Of a DNA stretch of 64,000 bases, positions 17,426 to 25,873 are shown piece after piece. This DNA comes from CAWIVJ01 sp963839525 (GTDB lineage Bacteria; Cyanobacteriota; Vampirovibrionia; Gastranaerophilales; Gastranaerophilaceae): contig CAWIVJ010000019.1 of NCBI GenBank assembly GCA_963839525.1, forward strand, positions 62,001 through 126,000. Reading direction: 5' to 3'. Position numbers and translations under genes: made by a program. The notes beneath the pieces were generated by a model that was not told the DNA's origin, ran no database searches, and worked only from the letters and a program-made list of their open reading frames with translations. Positions within the stretch are counted from its first letter, which is position 1. Each line of letters opens with the position of its first letter.

Positions 17426-18250
17426 ATGATTTTCAAAAAATTAATGCAACTTCAACATAAAAAGCTAATCCACAGAGGTTTTACTCTTGCTGAAGTTATG
17501 GTAGTTATGGCTATTTTAGGGGTTTTAGCTGCAATATTAATTCCAACCATACTGACTAATACAATCCCCAGTAATAATAAAATAATGTTTAAAAAGGCAT
17601 ATCATTCTTTGGAACAGGCTATTACGATAATGATTAACGACGATATTAACTACCCTTCAGAAGCAACTTTTCAAGTTAATGGAATTTATATACCCAGAGG
17701 ATTTAACTATACTGTACCAACAATGAATATCCGCGGTTCAAATCTATATAGTAAATTTTGTTATTTTTTGTTTGAAAATCTTAATACTATAAAAGGTGGG
17801 GTATGTCCTTTAAATACTGAGTCTGTAACTCTCAATGGTACAAAAACAAAATCTTCAGATGGAATGGATTGGTATGTGTTTATTTCTGTCTCGGATGATT
17901 TCAATAATAACAATCAAGATGAAAATAATGCTGATAACGAGGTTGTTCAATTCCCTTTAAGTTCTAATCTTTCCACCACAAGAGTTATAGTAGATGTGAA
18001 TGGTTCGGAAAAAGGTCCTAATTGTACTACAGACAATAATCCTAATACGCCTCTTCATTTTTTACCTACGGACTACAATACTTGCTCTGAAGATACTGAA
18101 CCTGATACGTTTATTATAAATGTAAGATATGATGGAAAGCTCAGAGCAGGATGTTCAACAGACGAACCATGTACTGATCCTACAGATGAAACCGCAGTAG
18201 ATATTCTTTCGGCTCCTATTGATAATAGAAAAACTGAAAAAGAGGAATAA
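17426..18250 (+). CDS. Type IV prepilin-like protein (GFTLAE class)
   Basis: 274 residues. A short basic leader ends at RGFTLAEVMVVMAILGVLAA: cleavage after Gly19, Phe at +1, Glu at +5, then a hydrophobic alpha1 helix. The globular part has Cys pairs (CPLNTE, CTTDN, CSEDTEP, CSTDEPC) and an Asn/Asp-rich segment with Ca-site-like runs (NNNNQDENNADNE). The size and composition fit a minor pilin or pseudopilin with a large head. Another prepilin-like gene follows after 10 bases; no assembly ATPase or PilD is in the window. The ribosome site is weak. Confidence 0.85.
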   Translation: MIFKKLMQLQHKKLIHRGFTLAEVMVVMAILGVLAAILIPTILTNTIPSNNKIMFKKAYHSLEQAITIMINDDINYPSEATFQVNGIYIPRGFNYTVPTMNIRGSNLYSKFCYFLFENLNTIKGGVCPLNTESVTLNGTKTKSSDGMDWYVFISVSDDFNNNNQDENNADNEVVQFPLSSNLSTTRVIVDVNGSEKGPNCTTDNNPNTPLHFLPTDYNTCSEDTEPDTFIINVRYDGKLRAGCSTDEPCTDPTDETAVDILSAPIDNRKTEKEE

Positions 18251-18260
18251 TAAAATAATT

Positions 18261-18980
18261 ATGAAAACAAAGGCTTTCACTTTAGCTCAATTAATGCTGA
18301 CTTTCTTAATTATAGGCATTATTGCATCAATAACAATTAAAATTGTTGATGTAAAAAAAACTTATATTAACAAGTTTTTGTATTATTCTGCTTTTACAAA
18401 TTTTAAGCTGTCTGTAGCAGAGCTTTTGGCTGATAATCGTTCTCTTCTTACTTCAACGACAACAGGAGCGGGCTTTTGCGGGAATTTAATTAACGTATTT
18501 AACACGGTTGGAAGAGCTGATAATACAACCTGTACTTATACTGCAACAAGCGGTTTTGACTCGGCGAATCCTAACTTTATAACAACAAATGGAATGAGGT
18601 TTTATAACTTTGGCGGGAACCCGACTCCTCCGTATACAGTTTATGTAGATATTGACGGAAAAAGCCGTAACGGAATACTAAATGAAGATGTAATGCAATT
18701 TAATATTTACGAGGATGGAACTGTTTTACCTTCTCCTTCCTCAATAGGAGCTACAAGTAATGAATATTTATCTGCTGCTGTAAGATATCCGGATACACCG
18801 CACAGTTATCATTTGGTTGCCAAAAGTGTTCCTTATTTTGATGCGGTATGTATCGCTAAAGGAGAATATACAGGAGCAACTTGTCCAGCCGAAGCTCTTT
18901 TGCTTTATAATAGTAATTGTTCAAATCATGATTGTCTGGTTGTAATAAATAAACCCGGAAACCTATGGTATTCTTTTTAA
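18261..18980 (+). CDS. Prepilin-like protein with non-canonical processing site
   Basis: 239 residues. N-terminus MKTKAFTLAQLMLTFLIIGIIA has the pilin helix but Ala instead of Gly at -1 and Gln instead of Glu at +5. The ectodomain has several Cys (GFCGN, TTCTY, AVCIAKG, ATCPAE, NCSNHDC) and resembles the previous protein in layout, with YVDIDGKSRNGILNEDVMQF. Lack of Glu5 is known for the GspK/PilX-type tip pseudopilins. I chose the ATG at 18261, with GAGGAATAAT upstream. Probably co-transcribed with the previous gene. Confidence 0.82.
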   Translation: MKTKAFTLAQLMLTFLIIGIIASITIKIVDVKKTYINKFLYYSAFTNFKLSVAELLADNRSLLTSTTTGAGFCGNLINVFNTVGRADNTTCTYTATSGFDSANPNFITTNGMRFYNFGGNPTPPYTVYVDIDGKSRNGILNEDVMQFNIYEDGTVLPSPSSIGATSNEYLSAAVRYPDTPHSYHLVAKSVPYFDAVCIAKGEYTGATCPAEALLLYNSNCSNHDCLVVINKPGNLWYSF

Positions 18981-19129
18981 GTTAAAAAAACTCCTTCTGA
19001 GGCTTTCTTGTATTTAATGTTAAGATTTCGTTACATAAAAACAAGAAAAAAGCAATTTATAAAAATAAAAAGTTTTTATATAAGTAAGGAAGGTTACTAG
19101 AAGGTTTATTTATATTTGGAGGTTTGGTT

Positions 19130-20023
19130 ATGTCAGGTGAAACTGTAAAAACCGGTGTTTCAACAACACCTATTAACAATCAAGCTTATCTGACTCAGCT
19201 TTATGCTAATTCAGTTGGCTCAAGTTTGGACAATGATATAGGTTCGAGTTATTTTGGTAATAGCTTTATGAATCCATTGGGTATCAACTCCGATCCTTTA
19301 AGCATGAACGGCTCTGTTTTTCCGTTTAGCGGCGCAGGTTTTGGCAGCTACGGCTCAAAGCAATGGGAAAGATATTATAATGCTGAGATTCCAGCGATTG
19401 AACAGCTAAAAGACGGAGAAAAATATACAGATGCGAGAAGAAAAATTGATGTTGCTGCATATGAAAAAGAATCTAATGCAACATTCCAGGTCTCATCTCC
19501 AGATGCTATAATAAAGGAACAAGCAGAAGTTCTACGAAGAAAAATCGAAAATAATGAACAAGAGCATGTTTATGAAGAATATGAAAGACTGTTAAATGTA
19601 ATAAAAGATAAATATCCTCAGACTAACGAAAACGATGACTTTTATATGGAGCGGATTAAAGCTCAAGCTGATGATGTTTATAAAAGTACAAATAATGGAG
19701 TTGGCATAATTAAGGACTTAAAAGAACATGGTGAAGATAAATTTGTACAAGGTTTAAGAAACGGTACAGGTATCGGGCTTTTATTTGACCATGGCGGAAA
19801 AAACTGTGATGATACCATTGCTGATATAACCGGTGAAAAAGTCAGTCAAGACAACAAAATAAAGCAGGGAATAGGTACAGCTCTTGGAGCTATAGGGACT
19901 GCAGTAGTTACACTTCTTGCTCTTCCGCTAATTATTCGAGGCGGTCGTAGAGCATTTAAAGCCATTGGCAAAAGTTATACAGCATTGTGGTCACCAATTC
20001 TGACAAGGGCAGGAAAGATATAA
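19130..20023 (+). CDS. Hypothetical protein with C-terminal hydrophobic segment
   Basis: 297 residues, no family recognised. Residues 1-75 are Gly/Ser/Asn-rich and look unstructured; 90-190 are charged and helical. Near 240-262 a Gly/Ala/Leu segment (GTALGAIGTAVVTLLALPLII) could be a membrane helix, followed by a basic tail. No signal peptide, so it may be C-terminally anchored or an effector-type membrane-inserting protein; both are speculation. Start ATG at 19130 has TTGGAGG upstream. Monocistronic, bounded by a strong terminator at 20094. Confidence 0.75.
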   Translation: MSGETVKTGVSTTPINNQAYLTQLYANSVGSSLDNDIGSSYFGNSFMNPLGINSDPLSMNGSVFPFSGAGFGSYGSKQWERYYNAEIPAIEQLKDGEKYTDARRKIDVAAYEKESNATFQVSSPDAIIKEQAEVLRRKIENNEQEHVYEEYERLLNVIKDKYPQTNENDDFYMERIKAQADDVYKSTNNGVGIIKDLKEHGEDKFVQGLRNGTGIGLLFDHGGKNCDDTIADITGEKVSQDNKIKQGIGTALGAIGTAVVTLLALPLIIRGGRRAFKAIGKSYTALWSPILTRAGKI

Positions 20024-20093
20024 CTTAAGAAGGAATATAGGTGGGTAAATCGTTAGTGAAAAAATCAGTGTAAGTGAATGTTAGTAAAATATC

Positions 20094-20121
20094 AGGTTGG
20101 TAGAAATACCAACCTTCTTTT
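20094..20121 (+). terminator. Rho-independent terminator after the gene at 19130
   Basis: Perfect 9-bp stem AGGTTGGTA / TACCAACCT closed by a GAAA tetraloop, followed by TCTTTTT. It lies 70 bases after the stop codon and protects the convergent gene at 20140. Confidence 0.9.
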
Positions 20122-20139
20122 TGGAATTAGATAGACTTA

Positions 20140-20871
20140 TTATTTTACATAAAAAGAAGCACGAATATTTGCATAAATTTTTATTTTTCCACATTCAACT
20201 GGCGTAGAAGAACTACCACCTTTTAAATCTTTTGACATCCTTTCACAATATGTGCGAGGAACATTGTTACTTTTATTGCAAGTTACATTAATAGATTTTA
20301 TGCCGATTATTTCAGAATTAATAGATTTAGCTATAGAATTTGCTTGATTATAAGCTTTTTTTGTAAGCTCGGTTAAAATATTTTTACAGGCATCATCACA
20401 ATTTGATGCACTAAATTGCAAATTTTCAATATTTGTTGCACCTTGAGAAATTGAAGTATCAATTAACTTTGAAACAAGTTCTGTATTTTTTGTTTTGACT
20501 GTAACAATATTTGAAACTACATATTTCTCAAGGATTTGCTTATTTTCTCTTGTATAAGAATATTGAGGTCTTGCTGAATAATTATTTGTTTTAATATAAT
20601 CATCAATCCCTAAAAGGGTTTTTAAGCTTGAATAAACTCTATTTGCAATAATTTTATTGGACTCACAAGCTTTTTGCAGTGATTTATCCGAAGTTTTAAT
20701 TCCAATATTAATTTCTGCCTGATTTGGTGAAATTTCTTTTGAATCAGACAAATTTAGCGAAATATAACCTTTAGTTTTTTCAATAGTGTCAGCAGCTGAA
20801 ACAGAATAACAAATGAATACAAATAAAAAAAATATAAAAACCGGTATTAAGAATCTCTTTTTACTTTTCAC
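20140..20871 (-). CDS. SIMPL-domain (DUF541) exported protein
   Basis: 243 residues with an N-terminal hydrophobic export signal (FLIPVFIFFLFVFICYSVSA). The body matches the SIMPL pattern: ISPNQAEINIGIKTSDKS near 40, a segment with VKTKNTELVSKLIDTSISQGATNIENLQFS, and a KAYNQANSIAKSIN helix. Family members are periplasmic or outer-membrane proteins of unclear function (BP26, YggE). GTG start at 20871 preceded by a GAAGTGAGAAG stretch. Cys residues CNDDACK and CERM may be oxidised outside. Confidence 0.85.
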   Translation of the reverse strand: MKSKKRFLIPVFIFFLFVFICYSVSAADTIEKTKGYISLNLSDSKEISPNQAEINIGIKTSDKSLQKACESNKIIANRVYSSLKTLLGIDDYIKTNNYSARPQYSYTRENKQILEKYVVSNIVTVKTKNTELVSKLIDTSISQGATNIENLQFSASNCDDACKNILTELTKKAYNQANSIAKSINSEIIGIKSINVTCNKSNNVPRTYCERMSKDLKGGSSSTPVECGKIKIYANIRASFYVK

Positions 20872-20906
20872 TTTTACTTCTCACTTCTTATTTATTACAA
20901 ATTAAT

Positions 20907-21320
20907 TTATTCGGTTTTATTTTGCTCCGATGAAATTTCAGTATTATCATTATTTTCTTTTTCAATAATATTAAAATCTTTAGATAATATTACTTGATTA
21001 TTAATGGTTTTTTCTTTAATTTTCGAAATAACATCTTTTAATTCATCTTCTGAAAGTTCTTGTTTAGAAGAGAATGATATAAGAAATTTTCTTTTGTTAA
21101 ATATAAAAATACTGAAAGTTATTATCGCCCAAAGCAAAATGCCCTGAAAGAAATTTATTTCGGGAAAAGAGCCTGTTTTAAGTGAAAGATAATTCCATGC
21201 ATTCATTGTCAAAAAAGCAGGAAAAGCTATAAATCCAGCTATTAAGCAACTTACAATAAAAAAAGTAAGAAATAATCCTCTAAAACCATTTATTTGAACA
21301 ACTCGGAAATTTCTTCTCAT
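20907..21320 (-). CDS. Two-helix membrane protein, hypothetical
   Basis: 137 residues. Two hydrophobic helices (about 14-37 and 58-78) and a charged cytoplasmic tail (from about 85) with ELSEDELKDVISKIKEK. The layout resembles LapA-type small membrane proteins, without confident homology. It begins 1 base into the ligA stop, with AAGGAAGG as ribosome site, so it is translationally coupled to ligA. Confidence 0.75.
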   Translation of the reverse strand: MRRNFRVVQINGFRGLFLTFFIVSCLIAGFIAFPAFLTMNAWNYLSLKTGSFPEINFFQGILLWAIITFSIFIFNKRKFLISFSSKQELSEDELKDVISKIKEKTINNQVILSKDFNIIEKENNDNTEISSEQNKTE

Positions 21321-23311
21321 TAAGTACCTTCCTTTTTAATTATGCTTAGAAACTCACCCTCAGACAATATTATAACACCTAAATTTTGTGCTTTAACTAA
21401 TTTTGAGCCGGGATTTTCTCCGGCAACAACATAAGAAGTGTTTTTACTCACTGATGAAGAGGTTTTTCCGCCCATTGATTTAATTGTTTCATTTGCTTCA
21501 TCTCTCGTCATATTTTGTAACGTTCCGGTTAAAACAAAAGTTTTCCCTGCAAAAACATCGGATTTCGTTTCAAAACCCTCTGAATTTGGCTCAACTCCCA
21601 GTTCTTTTAATTGATTCAAAAACCTAGTTGTATTTTCACTGCGAAAGAATTCATAAATACTTTTTGCTATTTTTTCACCAACTCCTTCAACTTGCGAAAG
21701 TTCTTCAATTTCAGCTTTTGAAAGATTTTCTAATGTCTTAAAATACGAAGCAAGAATATGTGCCGTCTCTTTCCCTACATGTCTTATCGAAAGAGCATTT
21801 AAAAATCTTGCAAGAGATCTGTTTTTACTTGCCTTAATTGAATTATAAATATTAAAAGCTGATTTATCCTGTATTAAATCCAATTGCATAAAATCCTGCT
21901 GCGAAAGGGCGTATAAATCTGCAGCTGATTTAATCATTTTTTTATCAAATAATTGCTCAATGATTGAAGGACCCACAAAATCAATATCCATAGCATCTTT
22001 AGAAACCCAATATTCAATTCTGGCTTTAATTTGAGCAGGACAATATAAAGAGTTAGGGCAATATAAGTTTACTTCGCCTTCCCGCGTTTCAAGCTTAGTA
22101 CCGCAAACCGGACAATTAGCAGGTGTCTCAAACTGAATTGCTTTTGCGCCTCTTTTATGTTCATCTACTTTAATTACTTTAGGAATAATTTCAGCAGCCT
22201 TTTTAATTAAAACAATATCACCAAGTCTTATATCAAGTCGTTTTATTTCATCGAAATTATACAAACTGGCTCTTGAAACCATGCTTCCGGCAAGCAAAAC
22301 CGGTTCAAGAATAGCTACAGGAGTTACTGCTCCTGTCTTTCCTACATTAATTTCAATATCCAGAACCTTTGTATGAACTTCTTCAGGCGGAAATTTAAAC
22401 GCGGTTGCCCACTTTGGAGCACGTGAAGTATGTCCTAATTCTTCGCGTTGAGCCAGGTCATTAATCTTAACTACAACTCCATCCGTTGCATAGTCAAGCT
22501 CAAAACGTTTATACTCCCACTTTTTACAGTATTCAATTGCTTTTCCAATATTTTTACAAGTTTCGATATTAGGATTAACTTTAAATCCGAGTTTTTTAAG
22601 CATTTGAATAGACTCAAAATGAGTCCTAACTATATATTTATCTCCAAAAATTGCTTCATAACAAAAAATGGATAAATCACGTTTTGCAGTGATGGAACTA
22701 TCAAGTTGACGAACGGAACCGCTTGCTGCATTTCGAGGATTGGCAAAAACTTTTTCACCGTTTGCCAAATTTTCTTTGTTCAATTTTTCAAAAGAAGCTT
22801 TGGGCATATAAACCTCTCCTCTTACTTCCACTGATTGAGATTGGGAAAGTTTTAAAGGAATAGCCTTTATTGTTTTTAAATTATTTGTAATATTTTCGCC
22901 AACAATTCCGTCTCCTCTTGTCGCACCTATCTTAAAAAATCCGTTTTCATAGGTTAATGCTATTGCAAGTCCGTCAATTTTAAGCTCACAAACAAGTTCA
23001 ACATCATGACCGATTTCTTTTGTAACTCTTTCATACCACTTTATCAGTTCATCATAATTATTTGAGTTATCAAGGCTATAAAGCCTGTACTTATGCTTAT
23101 GCTGTTCAAATTTCGAACCAACAGAACCAAGTCTTTGAGTCGGGCTGTCAGAGGTTATTAAATCAGAATTTTCTGTTTCAAGTTTTTGTAATTCCCTGAA
23201 CATTTCATCGTACTCAAAATCACTTAAAACAGGGTTTTCTTCTACATAATATAAATAATTATGCTTATTAATCTCATCTTTTAAAAATTTTATTCTATCT
23301 TCTATCTTCAT
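21320..23311 (-). CDS. ligA: NAD-dependent DNA ligase
   Basis: Seals nicks in replication and repair. Adenylated Lys111 in CELKIDGLA; OB domain; four-Cys zinc site (CPVCGTK and CPNSLYC near 405-430); helix-hairpin-helix repeats; C-terminal BRCT (about 590-660) with KTFVLTGTL and MGGKTSSSVSKNTSYVV. 663 residues. I chose ATG at 23311, which overlaps the speB stop (ATGA); a GTG at 23317 is the alternative. Confidence 0.97.
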   Translation of the reverse strand: MKIEDRIKFLKDEINKHNYLYYVEENPVLSDFEYDEMFRELQKLETENSDLITSDSPTQRLGSVGSKFEQHKHKYRLYSLDNSNNYDELIKWYERVTKEIGHDVELVCELKIDGLAIALTYENGFFKIGATRGDGIVGENITNNLKTIKAIPLKLSQSQSVEVRGEVYMPKASFEKLNKENLANGEKVFANPRNAASGSVRQLDSSITAKRDLSIFCYEAIFGDKYIVRTHFESIQMLKKLGFKVNPNIETCKNIGKAIEYCKKWEYKRFELDYATDGVVVKINDLAQREELGHTSRAPKWATAFKFPPEEVHTKVLDIEINVGKTGAVTPVAILEPVLLAGSMVSRASLYNFDEIKRLDIRLGDIVLIKKAAEIIPKVIKVDEHKRGAKAIQFETPANCPVCGTKLETREGEVNLYCPNSLYCPAQIKARIEYWVSKDAMDIDFVGPSIIEQLFDKKMIKSAADLYALSQQDFMQLDLIQDKSAFNIYNSIKASKNRSLARFLNALSIRHVGKETAHILASYFKTLENLSKAEIEELSQVEGVGEKIAKSIYEFFRSENTTRFLNQLKELGVEPNSEGFETKSDVFAGKTFVLTGTLQNMTRDEANETIKSMGGKTSSSVSKNTSYVVAGENPGSKLVKAQNLGVIILSEGEFLSIIKKEGT

Positions 23312-24147
23312 AGACACATTAATAATTCTCTGATAACTTTAGCCGCAACAGCAGTAGAAACACCACTTGCATCATAATGCGGTGCAAGCTCTACGACATC
23401 TGCTCCGATTATATTCAGCCCATTTAATTCTTTAAACCAGTCCATTAATTCATTGAATGTAAAGCCTCCCGCTTCAGGGGTTCCTGTTCCGGGCATTATT
23501 GAAGGATCTAAAATATCTAAATCTACAGAAACAAAAACTTTTTTATTTTTTAATTTATGTAATTGTTCAGGAAAATCTAAACGAGTTTTATATTTTTCCA
23601 TCAACTTGAACTCTTCTTTTGTTCCCGAACGAATTCCGATTTGCTTAATATTTTCAAACCCGATAATTGTTCCGATATGATACATAACTGCAGAATGTGA
23701 CATTTTTTCGCCTAAGTATTCATCTCTTAAATCTGTATGTGCGTCAAAATGTACAACAGCAATATTTTTATGGAATTTTGAAATAGCCTGAATCGCCGGA
23801 AGCGTAACTAAATGTTCACCGCCTATCCCAAAAACTTTTTTTTCGTCAAAATAAATTTCTTTAACATTATCTTCAATTACTTTAAGTGATTTTGTTGTAT
23901 TTCCCAGTGGAAATTCTAAATCGCCGATATCATGAAAATTTACTTCTTCTAAATCTTTATCAAAGATTGGAGAATAAGTTTCTAATCCCCAACTTGCAAG
24001 CCTAATCATTTCCGTAGCAAATCTTGAACCTGGACGATAAGAAACAGTTCCGTCGAAAGGCATTCCGAGCATTATAATATCCGAAGAATCATAATCTCTA
24101 TTTTGCCCAATCCAATTTCTATCCAAAAATGGTCCTTTTAATTTCAT
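23308..24147 (-). CDS. speB: Agmatinase / ureohydrolase
   Basis: Mn-dependent ureohydrolase, most likely agmatine to putrescine plus urea. Metal motifs: GGEH, HFDAHTDLRDEY, and SVDLDILDPSIMPGTGTP followed by EAGG. 279 residues. Agmatinase rather than arginase is inferred from overall sequence feel and size; the start FLDRNWIGQ and PGSRFATEMIRLAS fit bacterial SpeB. Upstream gene of ligA, with a 4-base overlap. No speA in the window. Confidence 0.9.
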   Translation of the reverse strand: MKLKGPFLDRNWIGQNRDYDSSDIIMLGMPFDGTVSYRPGSRFATEMIRLASWGLETYSPIFDKDLEEVNFHDIGDLEFPLGNTTKSLKVIEDNVKEIYFDEKKVFGIGGEHLVTLPAIQAISKFHKNIAVVHFDAHTDLRDEYLGEKMSHSAVMYHIGTIIGFENIKQIGIRSGTKEEFKLMEKYKTRLDFPEQLHKLKNKKVFVSVDLDILDPSIMPGTGTPEAGGFTFNELMDWFKELNGLNIIGADVVELAPHYDASGVSTAVAAKVIRELLMCL

Positions 24148-24163
24148 TTTTCTCCTTTTCTTT

Positions 24164-24207
24164 CCCTCGCATCTTGAAAGAGAAATTAGACAAAATCAGA
24201 ACGAGGG
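24164..24207. repeat. Inverted repeat between speB and nifU
   Basis: CCCTCG and CGAGGG arms separated by 32 bases, with a second pair nearby (AAATTAGA / TCTAATTT partly nested). It is in the 91-base gap upstream of speB and downstream of nifU; it may be a repeat relic or a weak terminator. No T-run follows on the minus strand. Confidence 0.35.
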
Positions 24208-24238
24208 GATCTAATTTTATATCCTTTTGCTAATTTTA

Positions 24239-25057
24239 TTATTTTTCTGCTTCTATAACTTCTATTTCATTTTCTAAAGCTTCTCGAAGTGTTGCCTCGA
24301 CAAAGTTTTTAAGAGTTATAACCGAATTCTTGCATTTAGAGCAACAACCTTTAAGTTTTACAAAAACCTTATCTCCTTCAACATCAATTAATTGAATGTC
24401 TCCGCCATCTTTTCTAAGCTCTGCGGCTATTTGATTTTCAATTATATTATTAATTTTAATAACTTTTTGCGTATGAGTTAATTTAGGTTTCTTTACTTGT
24501 TCTTTATGGTAATATTTATCTAAAACTTCTTGAATTAATTCCTTACAATTACCGCATGCTCCTCCTGCTTTTGTATAATTTGTTACATCGTCAACAGTTT
24601 TTAAATCATTATCTTTAATTGCATCTATAATTTGTTTTTCAGTAACATTAAAACAAGTACAAATAAGCTTATCTTTTGGAGTATCTAACTCTTCATGCAA
24701 ATATTTTTTCAAAGCATCTTCCAAAGCCTCATGTCCCATAACAGAACAATGCATTTTTTCTTTGGGAAGACCGCCTAAAGCATCGGCAATGTCTTTATTT
24801 GTAATTTTTTTAACATCTTCCAATTTTTTTCCGATAACCATTTCTGTAAGTACACTTGAACTTGCCACTGCAGATCCACAACCGAACGTTTGAAACTTTG
24901 CATCCGTTACAATGCCATCTTTTATTTTTAAATATATTCTTAAAGCATCACCACAAACCAATGAACCTGCTTCGCCTATAGCGTCTGCATCATCAATTTT
25001 TCCCACGTTTTTAGGATTTCTGTAATGCTCCATTACTTTTTCTGTATAATCCCACAT
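24239..25057 (-). CDS. nifU: Fe-S cluster scaffold NifU, three-domain
   Basis: Full-length NifU scaffold. The N-terminal IscU domain has Cys35, Cys60 and Cys104; the central [2Fe-2S] BFD-like domain has CTC at 133-135 and CGNC at 168-171; the C-terminal Nfu domain has GCCSKC (Cys239, Cys242). 272 residues. The partner cysteine desulfurase is 35 kb away (60173) rather than adjacent. No nitrogenase genes are seen, so its job is likely general Fe-S assembly, including the hydrogenase. AAGGAAAGGAATT ribosome site. Confidence 0.95.
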   Translation of the reverse strand: MWDYTEKVMEHYRNPKNVGKIDDADAIGEAGSLVCGDALRIYLKIKDGIVTDAKFQTFGCGSAVASSSVLTEMVIGKKLEDVKKITNKDIADALGGLPKEKMHCSVMGHEALEDALKKYLHEELDTPKDKLICTCFNVTEKQIIDAIKDNDLKTVDDVTNYTKAGGACGNCKELIQEVLDKYYHKEQVKKPKLTHTQKVIKINNIIENQIAAELRKDGGDIQLIDVEGDKVFVKLKGCCSKCKNSVITLKNFVEATLREALENEIEVIEAEK

Positions 25058-25166
25058 AATTCCTTTCCTTATCTATTGTTCAATACCATTTTAACTCAAA
25101 CAAAACTGTATTAGGATAATTTAATATTAAATTAATTTTTTTTCTTTTGTTAGATTAAAACTGTAT

Positions 25167-25811
25167 CTACTTAATCTTCGGAAATAAATAAATCTCCCCT
25201 GATAACATTCTCCATTTTATCCAGCCGATTTTTTGATATTTATCTACATCAAATGCTATTACTAAAAGCCAGTTACCGCTTACCTTAGTTAATTTTAAAG
25301 TCTGGGGCAAAGTAATTTTTCCTATTGATTTTGCATTTTCAACATTTGAACCATAAACAATTTTAGCTTCTTCAGGTGCATCTTTCATATAATAAAGACC
25401 GTATTTCCTGCCATATAAATTAAAAAAGGTTCTCCAATTCATAAATCTAAAATTATCATCTTTTTTTAACCAACCTGTTTGAAGTCCATTTTTATTAAAA
25501 GAAATCTGGACCCAATCTTCATTATCATTTTCATCAATTACAGTTAAAAAAGCTAATTCTTTCTTTTGCAAAAAAACAACAAAAAGATTACTGGCGGAAA
25601 TATAAGGGCTATTAAAAGATTTATTGTCCCAAAAAACCTCAAGTAAAAGTTTAGATTTTTCATTTGGCTCTTCATATATTTTTATGTTTTTAGATGCCTG
25701 ATAAACTCCTATTGAGTTTGAATTTATATTACTAACGTAATAAGGCATTACATCTGCTTTTACAGGGATAAAAGTGAATAAAAAAATAAAAATTAAAAAA
25801 AGTTTTTTCAT
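25167..25811 (-). CDS. Exported protein with SH3-like repeats, hypothetical
   Basis: 214 residues with a signal peptide (MKKLFLIFIFLFTFIPVKA). The mature part contains two SH3-like stretches: GVYQASKNIKIYEEPNEKSKL with WVQISFNKNGLQTGWLKKDD, and KIVYGSNVENAKSIGKITLP with GNWLLVIAFDV...GWIKWR. SH3b domains often bind cell-wall components, so a periplasmic role is plausible, but no catalytic domain is attached. Downstream of pheT and upstream of nifU, with its own AAAGGAAAA ribosome site. Confidence 0.8.
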   Translation of the reverse strand: MKKLFLIFIFLFTFIPVKADVMPYYVSNINSNSIGVYQASKNIKIYEEPNEKSKLLLEVFWDNKSFNSPYISASNLFVVFLQKKELAFLTVIDENDNEDWVQISFNKNGLQTGWLKKDDNFRFMNWRTFFNLYGRKYGLYYMKDAPEEAKIVYGSNVENAKSIGKITLPQTLKLTKVSGNWLLVIAFDVDKYQKIGWIKWRMLSGEIYLFPKIK

Positions 25812-25873
25812 AAAATTTTCCTTTATATTTTTATATAAATACCAGACTTTAGCCTAAATATTTTAAGAATTTT

